Shown: positions 8,388 through 18,220, counted from the stretch's first letter. The stretch is 64,000 nucleotides of DNA from Curvibacter sp. GWA2_63_95 (GCA_001795455.1 MGPB01000033.1:124001-188000), one strand, 5' to 3'. The notes: generated from the sequence alone by a model not told the origin. Program-made: numbers and translations.

Positions 8388-9873
8388 TTCCACCACCGCC
8401 TCATCCCGGGCACTGCGCTGGAGCCGCTTTGCCCTGAGTGCGGCTGCACTCGCCTCACTGAGCGCCTGCGCCAATTTTTCCGGCATCTTTTCCCAGGCCA
8501 AGCCCGTTGCAGCCCAGCAAGCCGGCCTGTCCACCCAAGCCATTCCGGCCGACAGCGTCGCCCTGAACAGCCAATGGTGGAAAGTCTACGGCGATGAACA
8601 ACTGAACCAACTGGTGGACAAGGCCTTGGCCAACAACCCCAGCCTGCGCGTGGCCCAGGCCCGCGTGCAGCGCGTGATGGCGTCCATCGACAACGCGGAC
8701 GCTGCAGGCGCCCCCCAACTGAATGCCAGCCTGGATGCCACCCGCCAGCTCTACACCCGCAACGGCCTGGTGCCCGCCCCGATTGCAGGCAGCGAGCGCG
8801 ACATTGCCACCCTGCAAGCCTCCGGCAATTGGGAACTGGACCTGTTCGGCAAGAACCGTGCAGCGCTCGATGCGGCCATCGGCCAAAGCCGTGCCGCCCA
8901 GGCCGATGCCCAGGCTGCCCGCATGCTGCTGGCCAGCAATGTGGCGCGCAGCTACTTTCAATGGATGCGGGTACAAGCCCAACTTGAAGTCGCACAGCGC
9001 ACCCTGACCCAACGCGAACAAACCAAGCAGTTGGTACAGGACCGCCTGCAAGCCGGCCTTGATACCCAGCTTGAACTCCAGCAAAGCGAGAGTGGTTTGC
9101 CGGATGCCCGCTTCCAGATCGAGGTCCTCAGAGAGCAGGAAGCCTTGTTGCTCAACACGCTCAGCGCCTTGACTTCACAACAAAACAGCCCGCTAGCGCT
9201 TTTAAAACCTGCGCAAGCAGCTATCAATTCCATAGCAAATGCGCAGACCAAAGTGCAAACCGTGCCGCTGGACCTGCTGGGCCGCCGCGCCGATGTGGTG
9301 GCTGCCCGTTGGCGTGTGGAAGCGGCCACCCGCGACGTGGACAACGCCAAGACCCTGTTCTACCCCAACATCAACCTGACCGCCTTCGCCGGGTTTTCGA
9401 GCATCGGTTTTGACAAGCTGGTGCAAAGCAGCAGCGCGCAATGGGGCGTGGGCCCGGCCATTCGCCTGCCCCTGTTTGAAGGTGGCCGCTTGCGCGCCAA
9501 CCTCAAGGGCAAGACCGCCGACCTGGACGCCGCTATCGAGACCTACAACGCCGCCGTCGTCGACGCGGTGCGGGACGTGGCCGACCAGCTCGCCTCCACC
9601 CAAGCCATCTCCCGCCAGCAGCGGGAGCAGAAAGCGGCGCAACAGTCTGCCGAATCGGCCTACGCCATTGCCGTGCAACGCTTTGAGGCCGGCTTGGGCA
9701 ACTACCTCAACGTGCTCACCGCAGAAACCGCCGTCCTGACCCAGCGCAAATTGGGCGTGGACCTGGCGGCCCGCAGTGTGGACACGCAAATCCAACTCAT
9801 CCGCGCGCTGGGTGGTGGCTTCAACGAGACAGACATCAGCACCGCGCAGGCCGGCAACACCGCCGCCCACTAA
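8380..9873 (+). CDS. NodT-family outer-membrane efflux lipoprotein
   Basis: The TolC/OprM-like outer-membrane channel of the pump, 497 aa. It starts at an ATG overlapping the marR stop by 8 bp. A lipoprotein signal ends in the lipobox SLSAC (Cys about residue 26). Two coiled-coil repeat halves of the OMF fold follow, with the usual LLGRRADVVAARWRVEAA motif before the second half. A dispersed-repeat copy lies in frame at 9189-9240 and encodes the loop LALLKPAQAAINSIANAQ. Neighbours are the membrane-fusion protein and the MFS pump. Substrates are unknown. Confidence 0.9.
   Translation: MFNSTTASSRALRWSRFALSAAALASLSACANFSGIFSQAKPVAAQQAGLSTQAIPADSVALNSQWWKVYGDEQLNQLVDKALANNPSLRVAQARVQRVMASIDNADAAGAPQLNASLDATRQLYTRNGLVPAPIAGSERDIATLQASGNWELDLFGKNRAALDAAIGQSRAAQADAQAARMLLASNVARSYFQWMRVQAQLEVAQRTLTQREQTKQLVQDRLQAGLDTQLELQQSESGLPDARFQIEVLREQEALLLNTLSALTSQQNSPLALLKPAQAAINSIANAQTKVQTVPLDLLGRRADVVAARWRVEAATRDVDNAKTLFYPNINLTAFAGFSSIGFDKLVQSSSAQWGVGPAIRLPLFEGGRLRANLKGKTADLDAAIETYNAAVVDAVRDVADQLASTQAISRQQREQKAAQQSAESAYAIAVQRFEAGLGNYLNVLTAETAVLTQRKLGVDLAARSVDTQIQLIRALGGGFNETDISTAQAGNTAAH
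9189..9240 (-). repeat. Dispersed repeat copy inside the efflux-channel gene
   Basis: The reverse complement contains TTGATAGCTGCTTGCGCAGG followed by a GCGCTAGCGG end, matching the family. It is in frame, adds no stop, and falls in a loop between two conserved halves of the channel. Confidence 0.7.
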
Positions 9874-9914
9874 GCCCCTCAGACACCGACCGAACCTGAT
9901 TGAAAGACAGCACC

Positions 9915-11168
9915 ATGAGCACACCTTCCACCTCCGTCGCTACCCCTGCCGGCAACCCCGCACGCAAAAAAGCCCTGACCGCCCTCTCCATCGTCGTCCT
10001 GCTGGGCCTGGTCTACGGGGGCTTTGAGTACTACGGCGCGCGCCACTCCGAAGAAACCGACAACGCTTATGTGCAGGGCAACGTCATCCAGATCACCCCC
10101 CAGGTCGGTGGCACCGTCACCGCCATCATGGCCGACGACACCGACTTCGTGAAAGCCGGTCAGGCGCTGGTGAAGCTGGACCCGGCCGACGCCAGGGTTG
10201 CCCTCGACCAGGCCGAAGCCAACCTGGCCCAAGCCGTGCGCCAGGTGCGCACGCTGTACGCCAACAATGGCAGCCTCTCGGCCCAGGTAACCCTGCGCGA
10301 ATCCGACATTGCCAAGGCCCAGACCGAGATTGCCCGTGCCACCGACGACCTGAACCGTCGCCAGGCTCTGGCCGGCAACGGTGCGGTGTCCAAGGAGGAA
10401 CTCAACCACGCCAAGTCGCAGCTCAGCACCGCCCAGAACGCCCTGGCCGCGGCCCAGGCTGGCGTGGCGGCCGCGCGCGAACAGCTCTCCAGCAACCAGA
10501 CGCTAACCGACGGCACCAGTGTGGAAGGCCACCCTAGCGTGGTGGCCGCATCGGCCAAGGTGCGTGAAGCCTTTTTGGCCCTGCACCGCGCCGAACTGCC
10601 GGCCCCCGTCGATGGCTATGTGGCCAAACGCACAGTGCAACTCGGCCAGCGCGTGGCCGCGGGTGCTCCGCTGATGTCCATCATCCCGCTGAACCAGGTG
10701 TGGGTGGATGCCAACTTCAAGGAAGTGCAACTGCGCAACATCCGCATCGGCCAGCCCGTCACACTCACCGCCGACCTTTATGGCAAGAAGATGGAATACA
10801 AGGGCACGGTGGCCGGCCTGGGCGTCGGTACCGGCGCAGCGTTCTCGCTGCTGCCCGCACAAAACGCCACGGGCAACTGGATCAAGGTGGTGCAACGTGT
10901 GCCGGTGCGTGTGACGCTGGACGCCGAGCAATTGGCCCAAAACCCGCTGCGCGTGGGACTGTCCATGGAAGCCACGGTGGACGTGACCGACCAGAGCGGC
11001 AAGTCGCTGGCCGATGCCCCGCGCACCGCCTCTGTCACACAGACCGATGTGTACACCGTGCTGGACCAACAGGCCAACGCGGAGGTGCGCAAGGTCATTG
11101 CCTCCAACCTGGGCCGGGGCGTCAAAGCCAATGTCCATGCGGCGGCCAAACCCGGTACCGGCGTGTAA
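9915..11168 (+). CDS. EmrA/HlyD-type membrane fusion protein
   Basis: The periplasmic adaptor linking the inner-membrane pump to the outer-membrane channel. One transmembrane anchor lies at about residues 22-40 (ALSIVVLLGLVYGGFEYYG). A biotinyl-lipoyl half (TDNAYVQGNVIQITPQVGGTV) follows, then a long alpha-hairpin rich in Ala/Gln, the second lipoyl half (PAPVDGYVAKRTVQLGQRV) and a beta-barrel region. ATG 9915 is preferred over the TTG at 9900. It lies between the channel and pump genes with short spacers. Confidence 0.92.
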   Translation: MSTPSTSVATPAGNPARKKALTALSIVVLLGLVYGGFEYYGARHSEETDNAYVQGNVIQITPQVGGTVTAIMADDTDFVKAGQALVKLDPADARVALDQAEANLAQAVRQVRTLYANNGSLSAQVTLRESDIAKAQTEIARATDDLNRRQALAGNGAVSKEELNHAKSQLSTAQNALAAAQAGVAAAREQLSSNQTLTDGTSVEGHPSVVAASAKVREAFLALHRAELPAPVDGYVAKRTVQLGQRVAAGAPLMSIIPLNQVWVDANFKEVQLRNIRIGQPVTLTADLYGKKMEYKGTVAGLGVGTGAAFSLLPAQNATGNWIKVVQRVPVRVTLDAEQLAQNPLRVGLSMEATVDVTDQSGKSLADAPRTASVTQTDVYTVLDQQANAEVRKVIASNLGRGVKANVHAAAKPGTGV

Positions 11169-11173
11169 ACCCC

Positions 11174-12745
11174 ATGAGCACCCCTGCCGCCTACGTTGCG
11201 CCCGCGCCCTTGCAGGGTTCGGCGCGCCTGTGGGGCACGATTGCCCTGTCCGCCGCCACCTTCATGAACGTGCTGGACTCGTCGATTGCCAACGTGTCCC
11301 TGCCGGCCATTGCCGGCGATCTCGGTGTCAGCTCCAACCAGGGCACCTGGGTCATCACCAGCTTCGGTGTGGCCAACGCCATTGCCCTTCCCCTGACCGG
11401 CTGGCTGTCGCAACGCTTCGGCCAAGTGCGTCTGTTCATCACCAGCGTGCTGCTGTTTGTGCTGTCCAGCTGGCTGTGTGGCATTGCCCCCAACATGCCC
11501 TTTCTGATCGGTGCGCGCGCGCTGCAAGGCTTTGTGGCCGGCCCCATGATGCCGCTGGCCCAGACGCTGCTGCTCTCCAGCTACCCGCCGGCCCTGGCCG
11601 GATTGGCCATGGCGCTCTGGGCCATGACCACGCTGGTCGCACCGGTGATGGGCCCATTGCTGGGCGGCTGGATCACTGACAACGCCCACTGGGGATGGAT
11701 CTTCTTCATCAACGTGCCTATCGGCCTGGTCGCAGGTTTCATCACCTGGAGCATCTTCCACAAACGCGAAACGCCCACCCGCAAACTGCCCATTGACACC
11801 GTAGGCCTGGCCCTGCTGGTGATTGCAGTGACTGCCATCCAGATGATGCTGGACCGAGGCAAAGAGCTGGACTGGTTTCACTCCAACGAAATCATTGCCC
11901 TGACGGTACTGTCCGTGGTGGCCTTTGCCTTTCTGATCGCGTGGGAGCTGACGGACAAGCATCCGGTGGTGGACCTCAAGCTGTTCAAGGTGCGCAACTT
12001 CCTGACCGGCACCGTGGCCATGTCGATCGCCTACGGCCTGTTCATGGGCAACATCGTGCTGCTGCCGCTATGGCTCCAGAGCTTCATGGGTTACACCGCC
12101 ACGCAGGCGGGCATGCTGATGGCCCCCGTGGGGATCTTTGCCATCATCCTGTCCCCGGTGATTGGCAAGAACATCACCAAGTTCGACACCCGCCGACTTG
12201 CGACCATTGCCTTTTTGGTGTTTGCCCTGGTGCTTTGGATGCGCTCGCATTTCAGCACGCTGTCGGATTTCAACACCATGATGATCCCCACGCTGATCCA
12301 GGGCATTGCGCTGGCGCTGTTCTTCATCCCGCTGACCAGCATCATTCTGGGTGGACTGCCGGGCGAGAAGATTGCCTCGGCCTCGGGCCTGAGCAGCTTC
12401 TGCCGGGTGCTATTTGGTTCTTTCGGAACTTCGATCTCCGTCACCCTGTGGCAGGACCGTACCACCCTGCACCATGCCCAGCTGACAGAGTTGGTCAACC
12501 GCGGCAGCACTGCCTCCAACAGCGCACTGGCCGGCCTGAACGCATCAGGGCTGAGCACGGAACAAGCCCTCAGCCAGATCAACCGGATGATCGACCAGCA
12601 AGCCGCCACGCTGGCCGCCAACGATGTGTTTTACGCCTCGGCTCTGATTTTTGTGGCGCTAATTCCGCTAGTGTGGCTGTCACGCCCCCAACGTGCCGGC
12701 GCCGGAGGTGGCGCAGCGGCCGACGCGGCAGCGGCTGCGCATTGA
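11174..12745 (+). CDS. EmrB-type MFS drug exporter (DHA2, 14 TM)
   Basis: The inner-membrane pump, 523 aa with about 14 hydrophobic segments, typical of the proton-driven DHA2 family. Motif C-like GPLLGGWITDNAHWGWIFFINVP and the N-terminal MNVLDSSIANVSLPAIAGDL are diagnostic. The track extends this frame back to 10700, but that part overlaps the fusion-protein gene. ATG 11174 follows that gene's stop by 5 bp. Together with the adaptor and OMF it forms an EmrAB-TolC-like exporter of small hydrophobic or aromatic compounds. The operon ends at the terminator at 12771. Confidence 0.93.
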   Translation: MSTPAAYVAPAPLQGSARLWGTIALSAATFMNVLDSSIANVSLPAIAGDLGVSSNQGTWVITSFGVANAIALPLTGWLSQRFGQVRLFITSVLLFVLSSWLCGIAPNMPFLIGARALQGFVAGPMMPLAQTLLLSSYPPALAGLAMALWAMTTLVAPVMGPLLGGWITDNAHWGWIFFINVPIGLVAGFITWSIFHKRETPTRKLPIDTVGLALLVIAVTAIQMMLDRGKELDWFHSNEIIALTVLSVVAFAFLIAWELTDKHPVVDLKLFKVRNFLTGTVAMSIAYGLFMGNIVLLPLWLQSFMGYTATQAGMLMAPVGIFAIILSPVIGKNITKFDTRRLATIAFLVFALVLWMRSHFSTLSDFNTMMIPTLIQGIALALFFIPLTSIILGGLPGEKIASASGLSSFCRVLFGSFGTSISVTLWQDRTTLHHAQLTELVNRGSTASNSALAGLNASGLSTEQALSQINRMIDQQAATLAANDVFYASALIFVALIPLVWLSRPQRAGAGGGAAADAAAAAH

Positions 12746-12770
12746 GACCGGGGCTGGCAAGCGGCCATAA

Positions 12771-12797
12771 AAAATCGGGGCCTGGGCCCCGATTTTT
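12771..12797. terminator. Bidirectional terminator
   Basis: The stem AAAATCGGGGCC/GGCCCCGATTTT has A and T tracts on both sides. It lies between the convergent efflux operon (+) and the small membrane-protein gene (-) and can serve both. Confidence 0.9.
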
Positions 12798-12816
12798 TTA
12801 TTTGCTCAAACTCCAA

Positions 12817-13308
12817 TCAGCCCAGTTCCGGACCATTGGACGTTGCCGCCATACGGTTGGTGCGGTTGGCACCGTTGTTCACCGACCAGGGAATGCTGGC
12901 CGGCTTGTCCAGAGGAGCCACTTTGGCCAACAAGGCCTGCCAGAAGAACCCACTCTGGATGGCAATCACCGCAAACAGCATATAGCTTTGCGAGCTGGAG
13001 GCCAGCCACAGGTTGTAGGTGGGCATGAACACAAAAGGCGATACCAGCAATGGCAGCACAATGCGCAGCGGTTGCATGGACTCGATGCCCTTGCCCATGT
13101 TGAACAGGTCCCAGTAGTAGTTGGTGAACATGCCCAAAATCATCCAGCACACCAGATGCCATGCATACACGATGCTGTGGTTGCGCACCAGCAAGGTGAT
13201 CCAGGGCTGCGAGCTCTCATCTGCGTTGACGATCAGCACCATAAAGGCCCCCGTGGTGAAGAACACCACGAAGTAAATGAACATCAGGAATTTGAGAGCT
13301 CTGGACAT
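12817..13308 (-). CDS. Small conserved membrane protein, unknown function
   Basis: A 163-aa protein with four hydrophobic segments: FLMFIYFVVFFTTGAFMVLIV, IVYAWHLVCWMILGMFTNYYW, a third around LRIVLPLLVSPFVFMPTYNLWL, and YMLFAVIAIQSGFFWQALLA. A polar, Asn-rich tail follows. I do not recognise a family. It stands alone on the minus strand, convergent with the efflux operon and 53 bp downstream of scoB, with which it might share a transcript. Confidence 0.75.
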   Translation of the reverse strand: MSRALKFLMFIYFVVFFTTGAFMVLIVNADESSQPWITLLVRNHSIVYAWHLVCWMILGMFTNYYWDLFNMGKGIESMQPLRIVLPLLVSPFVFMPTYNLWLASSSQSYMLFAVIAIQSGFFWQALLAKVAPLDKPASIPWSVNNGANRTNRMAATSNGPELG

Positions 13309-13361
13309 GTTTTCCCCGGGTTTGAAATGGCGAAAGTATCTTACCCGCTGTCAGGCGCTGC

Positions 13362-14000
<639 letters not shown>

Positions 14001-14002
14001 GG

Positions 14003-14710
14003 TTACACCCCTCCCTTTTCAGTGATGGTTCGTTTTTCGATGCGTTTTTCCGGTGTGGCGTTCAGCACGATGCGGTGCACATAAATGCCGGGCAGGTGCA
14101 CCTGGTCGGGTGCAATCTCGCCGGTCTCCACAATCTCTTCCACCTCCACCACAGTGATCTTGCCGGCCATGGCCACCGCAGGGTTGAAGTTACGCGCGGT
14201 AAAGCGGAACTGCAGGTTGCCGGACTTGTCGGCCCGGTGTGCCTTCACCAGTGCCACGTCGGGCACCAGGGCGCGCTCCATCACATAGGTCTCCCCGTCA
14301 AATTCGCGCAGCTCTTTTCCCTCGGCCACGATGGTGCCCACACCAGTCTTGGTGAAAAAAGCCGGAATGCCGGCACCACCAGCGCGCAGCTTCTCGGCCA
14401 GCGTGCCTTGGGGGGTGAATTCCAGTTCCAGTTCGCTCGCCAGGTACTGGCGCTCAAACTCCTTGTTCTCGCCCACATAGGAAGAAATCATCTTCTTGAT
14501 CTGGCGTGTCTCCAAAAGCTTGCCCAGGCCGAAACCGTCTACACCGGCATTGTTGGAAATGGCGGTCAAGTTCTTGGCGCCACTGTCTTTCAGCGCATCA
14601 ATCAGCGCCTCGGGAATGCCACACAGGCCAAAGCCGCCCACGGCCAGCAGCTGGCCGTCTTTCACGATGCCTTCAAGTGCCTTGGCAGCACTAGGGTAGA
14701 TTTTGTTCAC
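14003..14710 (-). CDS. scoA: Succinyl-CoA:3-ketoacid CoA-transferase subunit A
   Basis: The CoA-binding partner of ScoB. The [17 protein letters not shown] glycine motif near the N-terminus and the [15 protein letters not shown] motif are typical of the family, and 235 aa is the normal length. The start codon is GTG at 14710, with GGAGA upstream. It is transcribed divergently from a PAS-LuxR regulator across an 80-bp gap that holds a perfect inverted repeat, which suggests control by that regulator. Confidence 0.93.
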   Translation of the reverse strand: MNKIYPSAAKALEGIVKDGQLLAVGGFGLCGIPEALIDALKDSGAKNLTAISNNAGVDGFGLGKLLETRQIKKMISSYVGENKEFERQYLASELELEFTPQGTLAEKLRAGGAGIPAFFTKTGVGTIVAEGKELREFDGETYVMERALVPDVALVKAHRADKSGNLQFRFTARNFNPAVAMAGKITVVEVEEIVETGEIAPDQVHLPGIYVHRIVLNATPEKRIEKRTITEKGGV

Positions 14711-14748
14711 AGCAGGGTCTCCATAAAAAGAAGCGACTGCCGTACGAT

Positions 14749-14770
14749 ACTACGTATGACCCTACGTAGT
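14749..14770. promoter_or_regulatory. Perfect inverted repeat between scoA and the luxR-type gene
   Basis: ACTACGTA-TGACCC-TACGTAGT has 8-bp arms and a 6-bp spacer. It lies 38 bp upstream of the scoA GTG and 20 bp upstream of the regulator ATG. Both arms contain the palindrome TACGTA. It is a strong candidate operator for the adjacent LuxR-type HTH protein. Confidence 0.7.
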
Positions 14771-14790
14771 TCCCCGTAAAGCCCAACCCT

Positions 14791-15348
14791 ATGGACTTCG
14801 ACTACCGACTCGCTTTCGATCTGGCTCCTGTGGGCCTGGCTTTGTCACGCAACCGCACCATGGTGGACTGCAACCAACGCTTATGCGAGATGTTCGGGGC
14901 TGACCGGACCCAACTCATCGGACAGTCGTTCCAGGTGCTCTACCCCAGCGCCGATGAATACGAACGCACCGGCGCCCGCATCAGCCCCATCCTCAACCGC
15001 AGTGGCACCTATGCCGACGACCGCATCATGAAACGGCTGGACGGCCGCTTCAAGGGCGAGACTTTTTGGTGCCACGTCACCGGACGTGCGTTGAACCGCG
15101 ATGCGCCGCACGAAGCCGGCATTTGGAGTTTTGAGGACCTGAGCGCACGCCGCCCGGTGAAAGCAGAACTCACGCCACGCGAGCGCGAGGTGGCGGCCCA
15201 CCTGATGCAGGGCCTGACCTCCAAACACATTGGAAAAACGCTGGAGATCAGCCACCGCACGGTGGAGATCTACCGTGCCCGGCTCATGCGCAAGTACAAG
15301 GCCTCCACCACCGCCGACCTCGTACACAAGCTCATGGCCGGCGGCTGA
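14791..15348 (+). CDS. PAS-LuxR transcriptional regulator
   Basis: A 185-aa cytoplasmic regulator. The N-terminal 115 residues form a PAS domain (FDLAPVGLALSRNRTMVDCN, then GRFKGETFWCHVTGR). The C-terminus is a LuxR/FixJ helix-turn-helix (TPREREVAAHLMQGLTSKHIGKTLEISHRTVEIYRARLM). There is no receiver domain, so it senses a ligand or redox state directly rather than through phosphorylation. The divergent arrangement with scoAB and the shared inverted repeat point to control of CoA-transferase expression. Confidence 0.9.
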   Translation: MDFDYRLAFDLAPVGLALSRNRTMVDCNQRLCEMFGADRTQLIGQSFQVLYPSADEYERTGARISPILNRSGTYADDRIMKRLDGRFKGETFWCHVTGRALNRDAPHEAGIWSFEDLSARRPVKAELTPREREVAAHLMQGLTSKHIGKTLEISHRTVEIYRARLMRKYKASTTADLVHKLMAGG

Positions 15349-15352
15349 GACA

Positions 15353-16000
15353 TCACAGATGCAGGCTGCGCACCAGCAGCCCGGCGGCAATGCTCCACAT
15401 CATGCCCGCCACCAGCAGGTCCAGCAGGCGCCAAGCCAGGGGCTTGGCAAACAAGGGGGTGAGCATGCGGGCACCAAAGCCCAGCGCCACAAACCACAGC
15501 ACGCTCCCGCCCCCCGCCCCCAGCAAGAAGGCACCGTGCGTCCCCACAGGCTGCTGCGCCCCCACGGCCCCCACCAGTACCACCGTATCCAGGTACACAT
15601 GGGGGTTGAGCAAGCTCAGGGACAAGGTCTGCGCCACCATGCGACCCACTGGCACCGCAACGCCGCTGGCTGTGGCTTGCAGGGTACCGGGCCGCACCGC
15701 CCGGCGCAGGGCCTGCGCGCCATACACGGCCAACACCAGCGCCCCCACGAGCCCCAGGGCGTCCAACACCCGCGGGTACTGCCCCAGGGAGGCTGCCAGC
15801 CCACTGACGCCCACGGCCATCAAGGCAATGTCCAACAGCGCACACACGGCCACCACGGCAGCCACATGCTCACGCCGCAGCCCCTGGCGCAACACATGCA
15901 TGTTTTGCGCCCCAATGGCCATGATGAGGGACAGGCTGAGCGTGAAGCCGGTCAGAAAAACAGGAGGACTGAATGAAGAAAACATGCCCAGAGTATCCAC
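15353..16000 (-). CDS. argO: LysE/ArgO-family amino-acid exporter
   Basis: An inner-membrane exporter of basic amino acids, 215 aa with about six hydrophobic segments. The start FLTGFTLSLSLIMAIGAQNMHVLRQGL and the motif LSLLNPHVYLDTVVLVG are diagnostic of the LysE/ArgO branch. A second possible start is ATG 15985. It is divergent from the argP-like gene, the classical arrangement in which ArgP/LysG activates the exporter when Arg or Lys accumulates. Confidence 0.85.
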   Translation of the reverse strand: MDTLGMFSSFSPPVFLTGFTLSLSLIMAIGAQNMHVLRQGLRREHVAAVVAVCALLDIALMAVGVSGLAASLGQYPRVLDALGLVGALVLAVYGAQALRRAVRPGTLQATASGVAVPVGRMVAQTLSLSLLNPHVYLDTVVLVGAVGAQQPVGTHGAFLLGAGGGSVLWFVALGFGARMLTPLFAKPLAWRLLDLLVAGMMWSIAAGLLVRSLHL

Positions 16001-16065
16001 ACCAAACAGTGCTTTAGCTACTGAAATCTGCTAATGTAGAAACAGTAACGCTTAACCAAAGACCC

Positions 16066-16965
16066 ATGCTTGATACTGCTTTGCTGGCCACCGTGGCTGC
16101 CGTTGTACGCGAAGGCAGCTTCGAGCGCGCGGCACGTGCGCTGCACCTCACCCCCTCTGCCGTGTCCCAGCGTATCCGCCTGGCCGAAGAGCGGGTGGGC
16201 ACGGTACTGGTGGTGCGCGGCCAGCCCTGCACCCCCACCGAAGCCGGTGTGCACCTGTGCCGCCATGCCGACACGGTGGCACTGCTGGAGAGCGAGCTGC
16301 ACCGCACCATGCCAGCCCTGCGCCATGACATGGTGACCACACCCGTAGCCACCATCCGAATCGCCATCAATGCCGACAGCATGGCCACCTGGTTTGTGCA
16401 CGCCATGCAGGCGTTTTGCTCCGACAGTGCCACCCTGTTGGACGTGACGCTGGACGACCAGGACAAGACCAGCGAGTGGCTGCGCCGCGGCCAGGTGCTG
16501 GCCGCCGTCACCTCGCTGGCCAAGGCAGTGCAGGGCTGCCGCAGCCGCAAACTAGGCACCCTGCGTTATTGCGCCACCGCGTCCCCCGCCTTTATGCAGC
16601 GGTGGTTTCCCACAGGCGTGAGTGCCGACACCCTGGCCCACGCGCCCAGCCTGGTGTTTGACCGCAACGACCGCCTGCAGGAGCAATGGGTGCGCCGCCT
16701 GACCCGCAAGGACATGGTGCTGCCCGCCCACCGCCTACCTTCGTCGCAGGCGTTTATCGACGTGGCACTGGCAGGCATTGGTTGGGGCATGAATCCGTTG
16801 GCGCTGGTGCAGGAACACCTGGCCACGGGCCGCCTGGTGGAGCTGCTACCAGACCGCCCCCTGGACATCCCGCTGTACTGGCAAGTAGCCAAGCTGCCCC
16901 TGCCGGAACTGGCGCGGCTGAGCCAATGTGTGCAGGGGACTGCGGGAAAGGTGTTGGTGGGGTGA
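16066..16965 (+). CDS. argP: LysR-family regulator, ArgP/LysG type
   Basis: A 299-aa LysR regulator. The N-terminal winged HTH reads LLATVAAVVREGSFERAARALHLTPSAVSQRIRLAEER, closely like ArgP (IciA), and an effector-binding domain follows. It lies divergently from argO, with 65 bp between the starts. That gap contains an AT-rich stretch with CTAC and GTAG half-sites that could serve as a LysR box. Function as an Arg/Lys-responsive activator of argO is inferred from family and context. Confidence 0.85.
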   Translation: MLDTALLATVAAVVREGSFERAARALHLTPSAVSQRIRLAEERVGTVLVVRGQPCTPTEAGVHLCRHADTVALLESELHRTMPALRHDMVTTPVATIRIAINADSMATWFVHAMQAFCSDSATLLDVTLDDQDKTSEWLRRGQVLAAVTSLAKAVQGCRSRKLGTLRYCATASPAFMQRWFPTGVSADTLAHAPSLVFDRNDRLQEQWVRRLTRKDMVLPAHRLPSSQAFIDVALAGIGWGMNPLALVQEHLATGRLVELLPDRPLDIPLYWQVAKLPLPELARLSQCVQGTAGKVLVG

Positions 16966-17038
16966 GGCTGGGTGGCCCCTTGCTCCTTGGCTGGGGGGGG
17001 AGTGGGTGTTAAAAAAACGGCCCAGGCCCAAAAAAGAA

Positions 17039-17344
17039 TCAGCCCGGCTGAGGTCCGTCGTACCCCTCAATCACAATCACATCCGCCGTAGCCGCACCCA
17101 CCCGGCAATCACGCGCCGCCTGGTACTCGGCCGAATTCCAGCAATTCTGCGCCGCTTGGTAACTGGGAAACTCAATCACCACATTGCGGCTGCGTGCCGT
17201 GCCCTCCACGGCCTCAAACGCCCCCGAGCGCACCAGAAAACGCGCCCCGTATTTGGCAAATGCCACCGCATTGGCGGTGATATAGGTTTTGTACTGCTCC
17301 GTGTCGGTCACATCCACACGTGCCACCCAATAGCCTTTGCTCAT
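17039..17344 (-). CDS. DUF1330 protein
   Basis: A 101-aa protein of the DUF1330 family, a dimeric ferredoxin-like alpha/beta barrel fold. The motifs KGYWVARVDVTDTEQYKTYI and RNVVIEFPSYQAAQNCWNSAEYQ are typical. Biochemical role is unknown. ATG 17344 with GGAGA upstream is a better start than the track's 17365. It lies 17 bp downstream of the IclR-type gene in the same orientation and so may be part of the aromatic cluster. Confidence 0.88.
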   Translation of the reverse strand: MSKGYWVARVDVTDTEQYKTYITANAVAFAKYGARFLVRSGAFEAVEGTARSRNVVIEFPSYQAAQNCWNSAEYQAARDCRVGAATADVIVIEGYDGPQPG

Positions 17345-17361
17345 TCGTTGGTCTCCTTGCT

Positions 17362-18168
17362 TCAAATCAGATTGCGCATGGCGCGCGCGGTTTCCTGCAA
17401 CACAGGCAGTACGCGGGCCACGGCGTCGTCGGTGGACTCATTTCCCATGGGCATGGTCACATTCAGCGCCCCCACCAGCACACTGTGCCGGTCCATCAGC
17501 GGCACCGCCACACCGCGGTGGTTCAGCTCCAGCTGTTGCTCCGAGATGGCCCAGCCCTGCTGGCGGATGCGCGCCAACTCTACGCGCAAGCGGTCTTTGC
17601 TGGCAATGGTGTGCGAGGTATAGGCGCGCAGGTCCCGGGTGGTGAGCCAACGCTCCAGCCACTCCGGCTCGCGCATGGACAGCAGCAGCATGCCCGCCGC
17701 CGTCACCTGCGCGGGCACCCGTGCACCCAGCACGTAGCCCGTATTCATGCTGCGGTTGGTGCCGTTGCGGGCGATATACACAATGTCATCGCCGTCCATC
17801 ACACACACGTAGGCAATCTCCTGCGTGCCCGCCGTCACGCGTTGCAAAAACGGCTGCACGATGCGCGGCAGCCGTGCCGATTCCAGGTAGGACTGGCCCA
17901 GCCGCAGCACGCGGGGCGTCAGCCAGAACAACTTGCCGTCGGTGGCCACATAACCGAGGTATTGCAGGGTCAGCAGGTAACGCCGCGCAGCGGTGCGTGT
18001 CATGCCACAGCGCTCACCGGCCTGGCTGGCGGTCATGCGGGGGTGGGCGTCGTCAAAGGTCTCAATGATGGACAGCCCTTTTTCCAGACCCGCGATCCAG
18101 TCTTTTTTGTCCAGCCCCGGTGTTTCAGGTTCGGTCTGGGCGGCAGGTGGGGTGGCAGTGCGTGGCAT
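17362..18168 (-). CDS. IclR-family regulator (PcaR/PobR-like)
   Basis: A 268-aa IclR regulator. The N-terminal HTH is preceded by KKDWIAGLEKGLSIIETFDDAHPRMTASQAG. This start and the line GMTRTAARRYLLTLQYLGYV are typical of the PcaR/PcaU/PobR branch that senses protocatechuate-pathway compounds. The C-terminal ligand domain includes the ASMRE-like LLSMREPEW stretch. The longer track start (18219) is less likely. It is divergent from the AroE-like gene, and the intergenic region holds palindromes of the expected kind. It probably controls the whole cluster to 26747. Confidence 0.88.
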   Translation of the reverse strand: MPRTATPPAAQTEPETPGLDKKDWIAGLEKGLSIIETFDDAHPRMTASQAGERCGMTRTAARRYLLTLQYLGYVATDGKLFWLTPRVLRLGQSYLESARLPRIVQPFLQRVTAGTQEIAYVCVMDGDDIVYIARNGTNRSMNTGYVLGARVPAQVTAAGMLLLSMREPEWLERWLTTRDLRAYTSHTIASKDRLRVELARIRQQGWAISEQQLELNHRGVAVPLMDRHSVLVGALNVTMPMGNESTDDAVARVLPVLQETARAMRNLI

Positions 18169-18220
18169 GGGCAAATTCTGGCGGCAAGGAATGGCGAAAG
18201 GCCTAGTAATAACCCGCATT

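Noticed and set aside
10700-11173. N-terminal extension of the MFS exporter ORF to 681 aa
   Set aside because: It overlaps the membrane-fusion gene for almost 500 bp and has no hydrophobic or family sequence.
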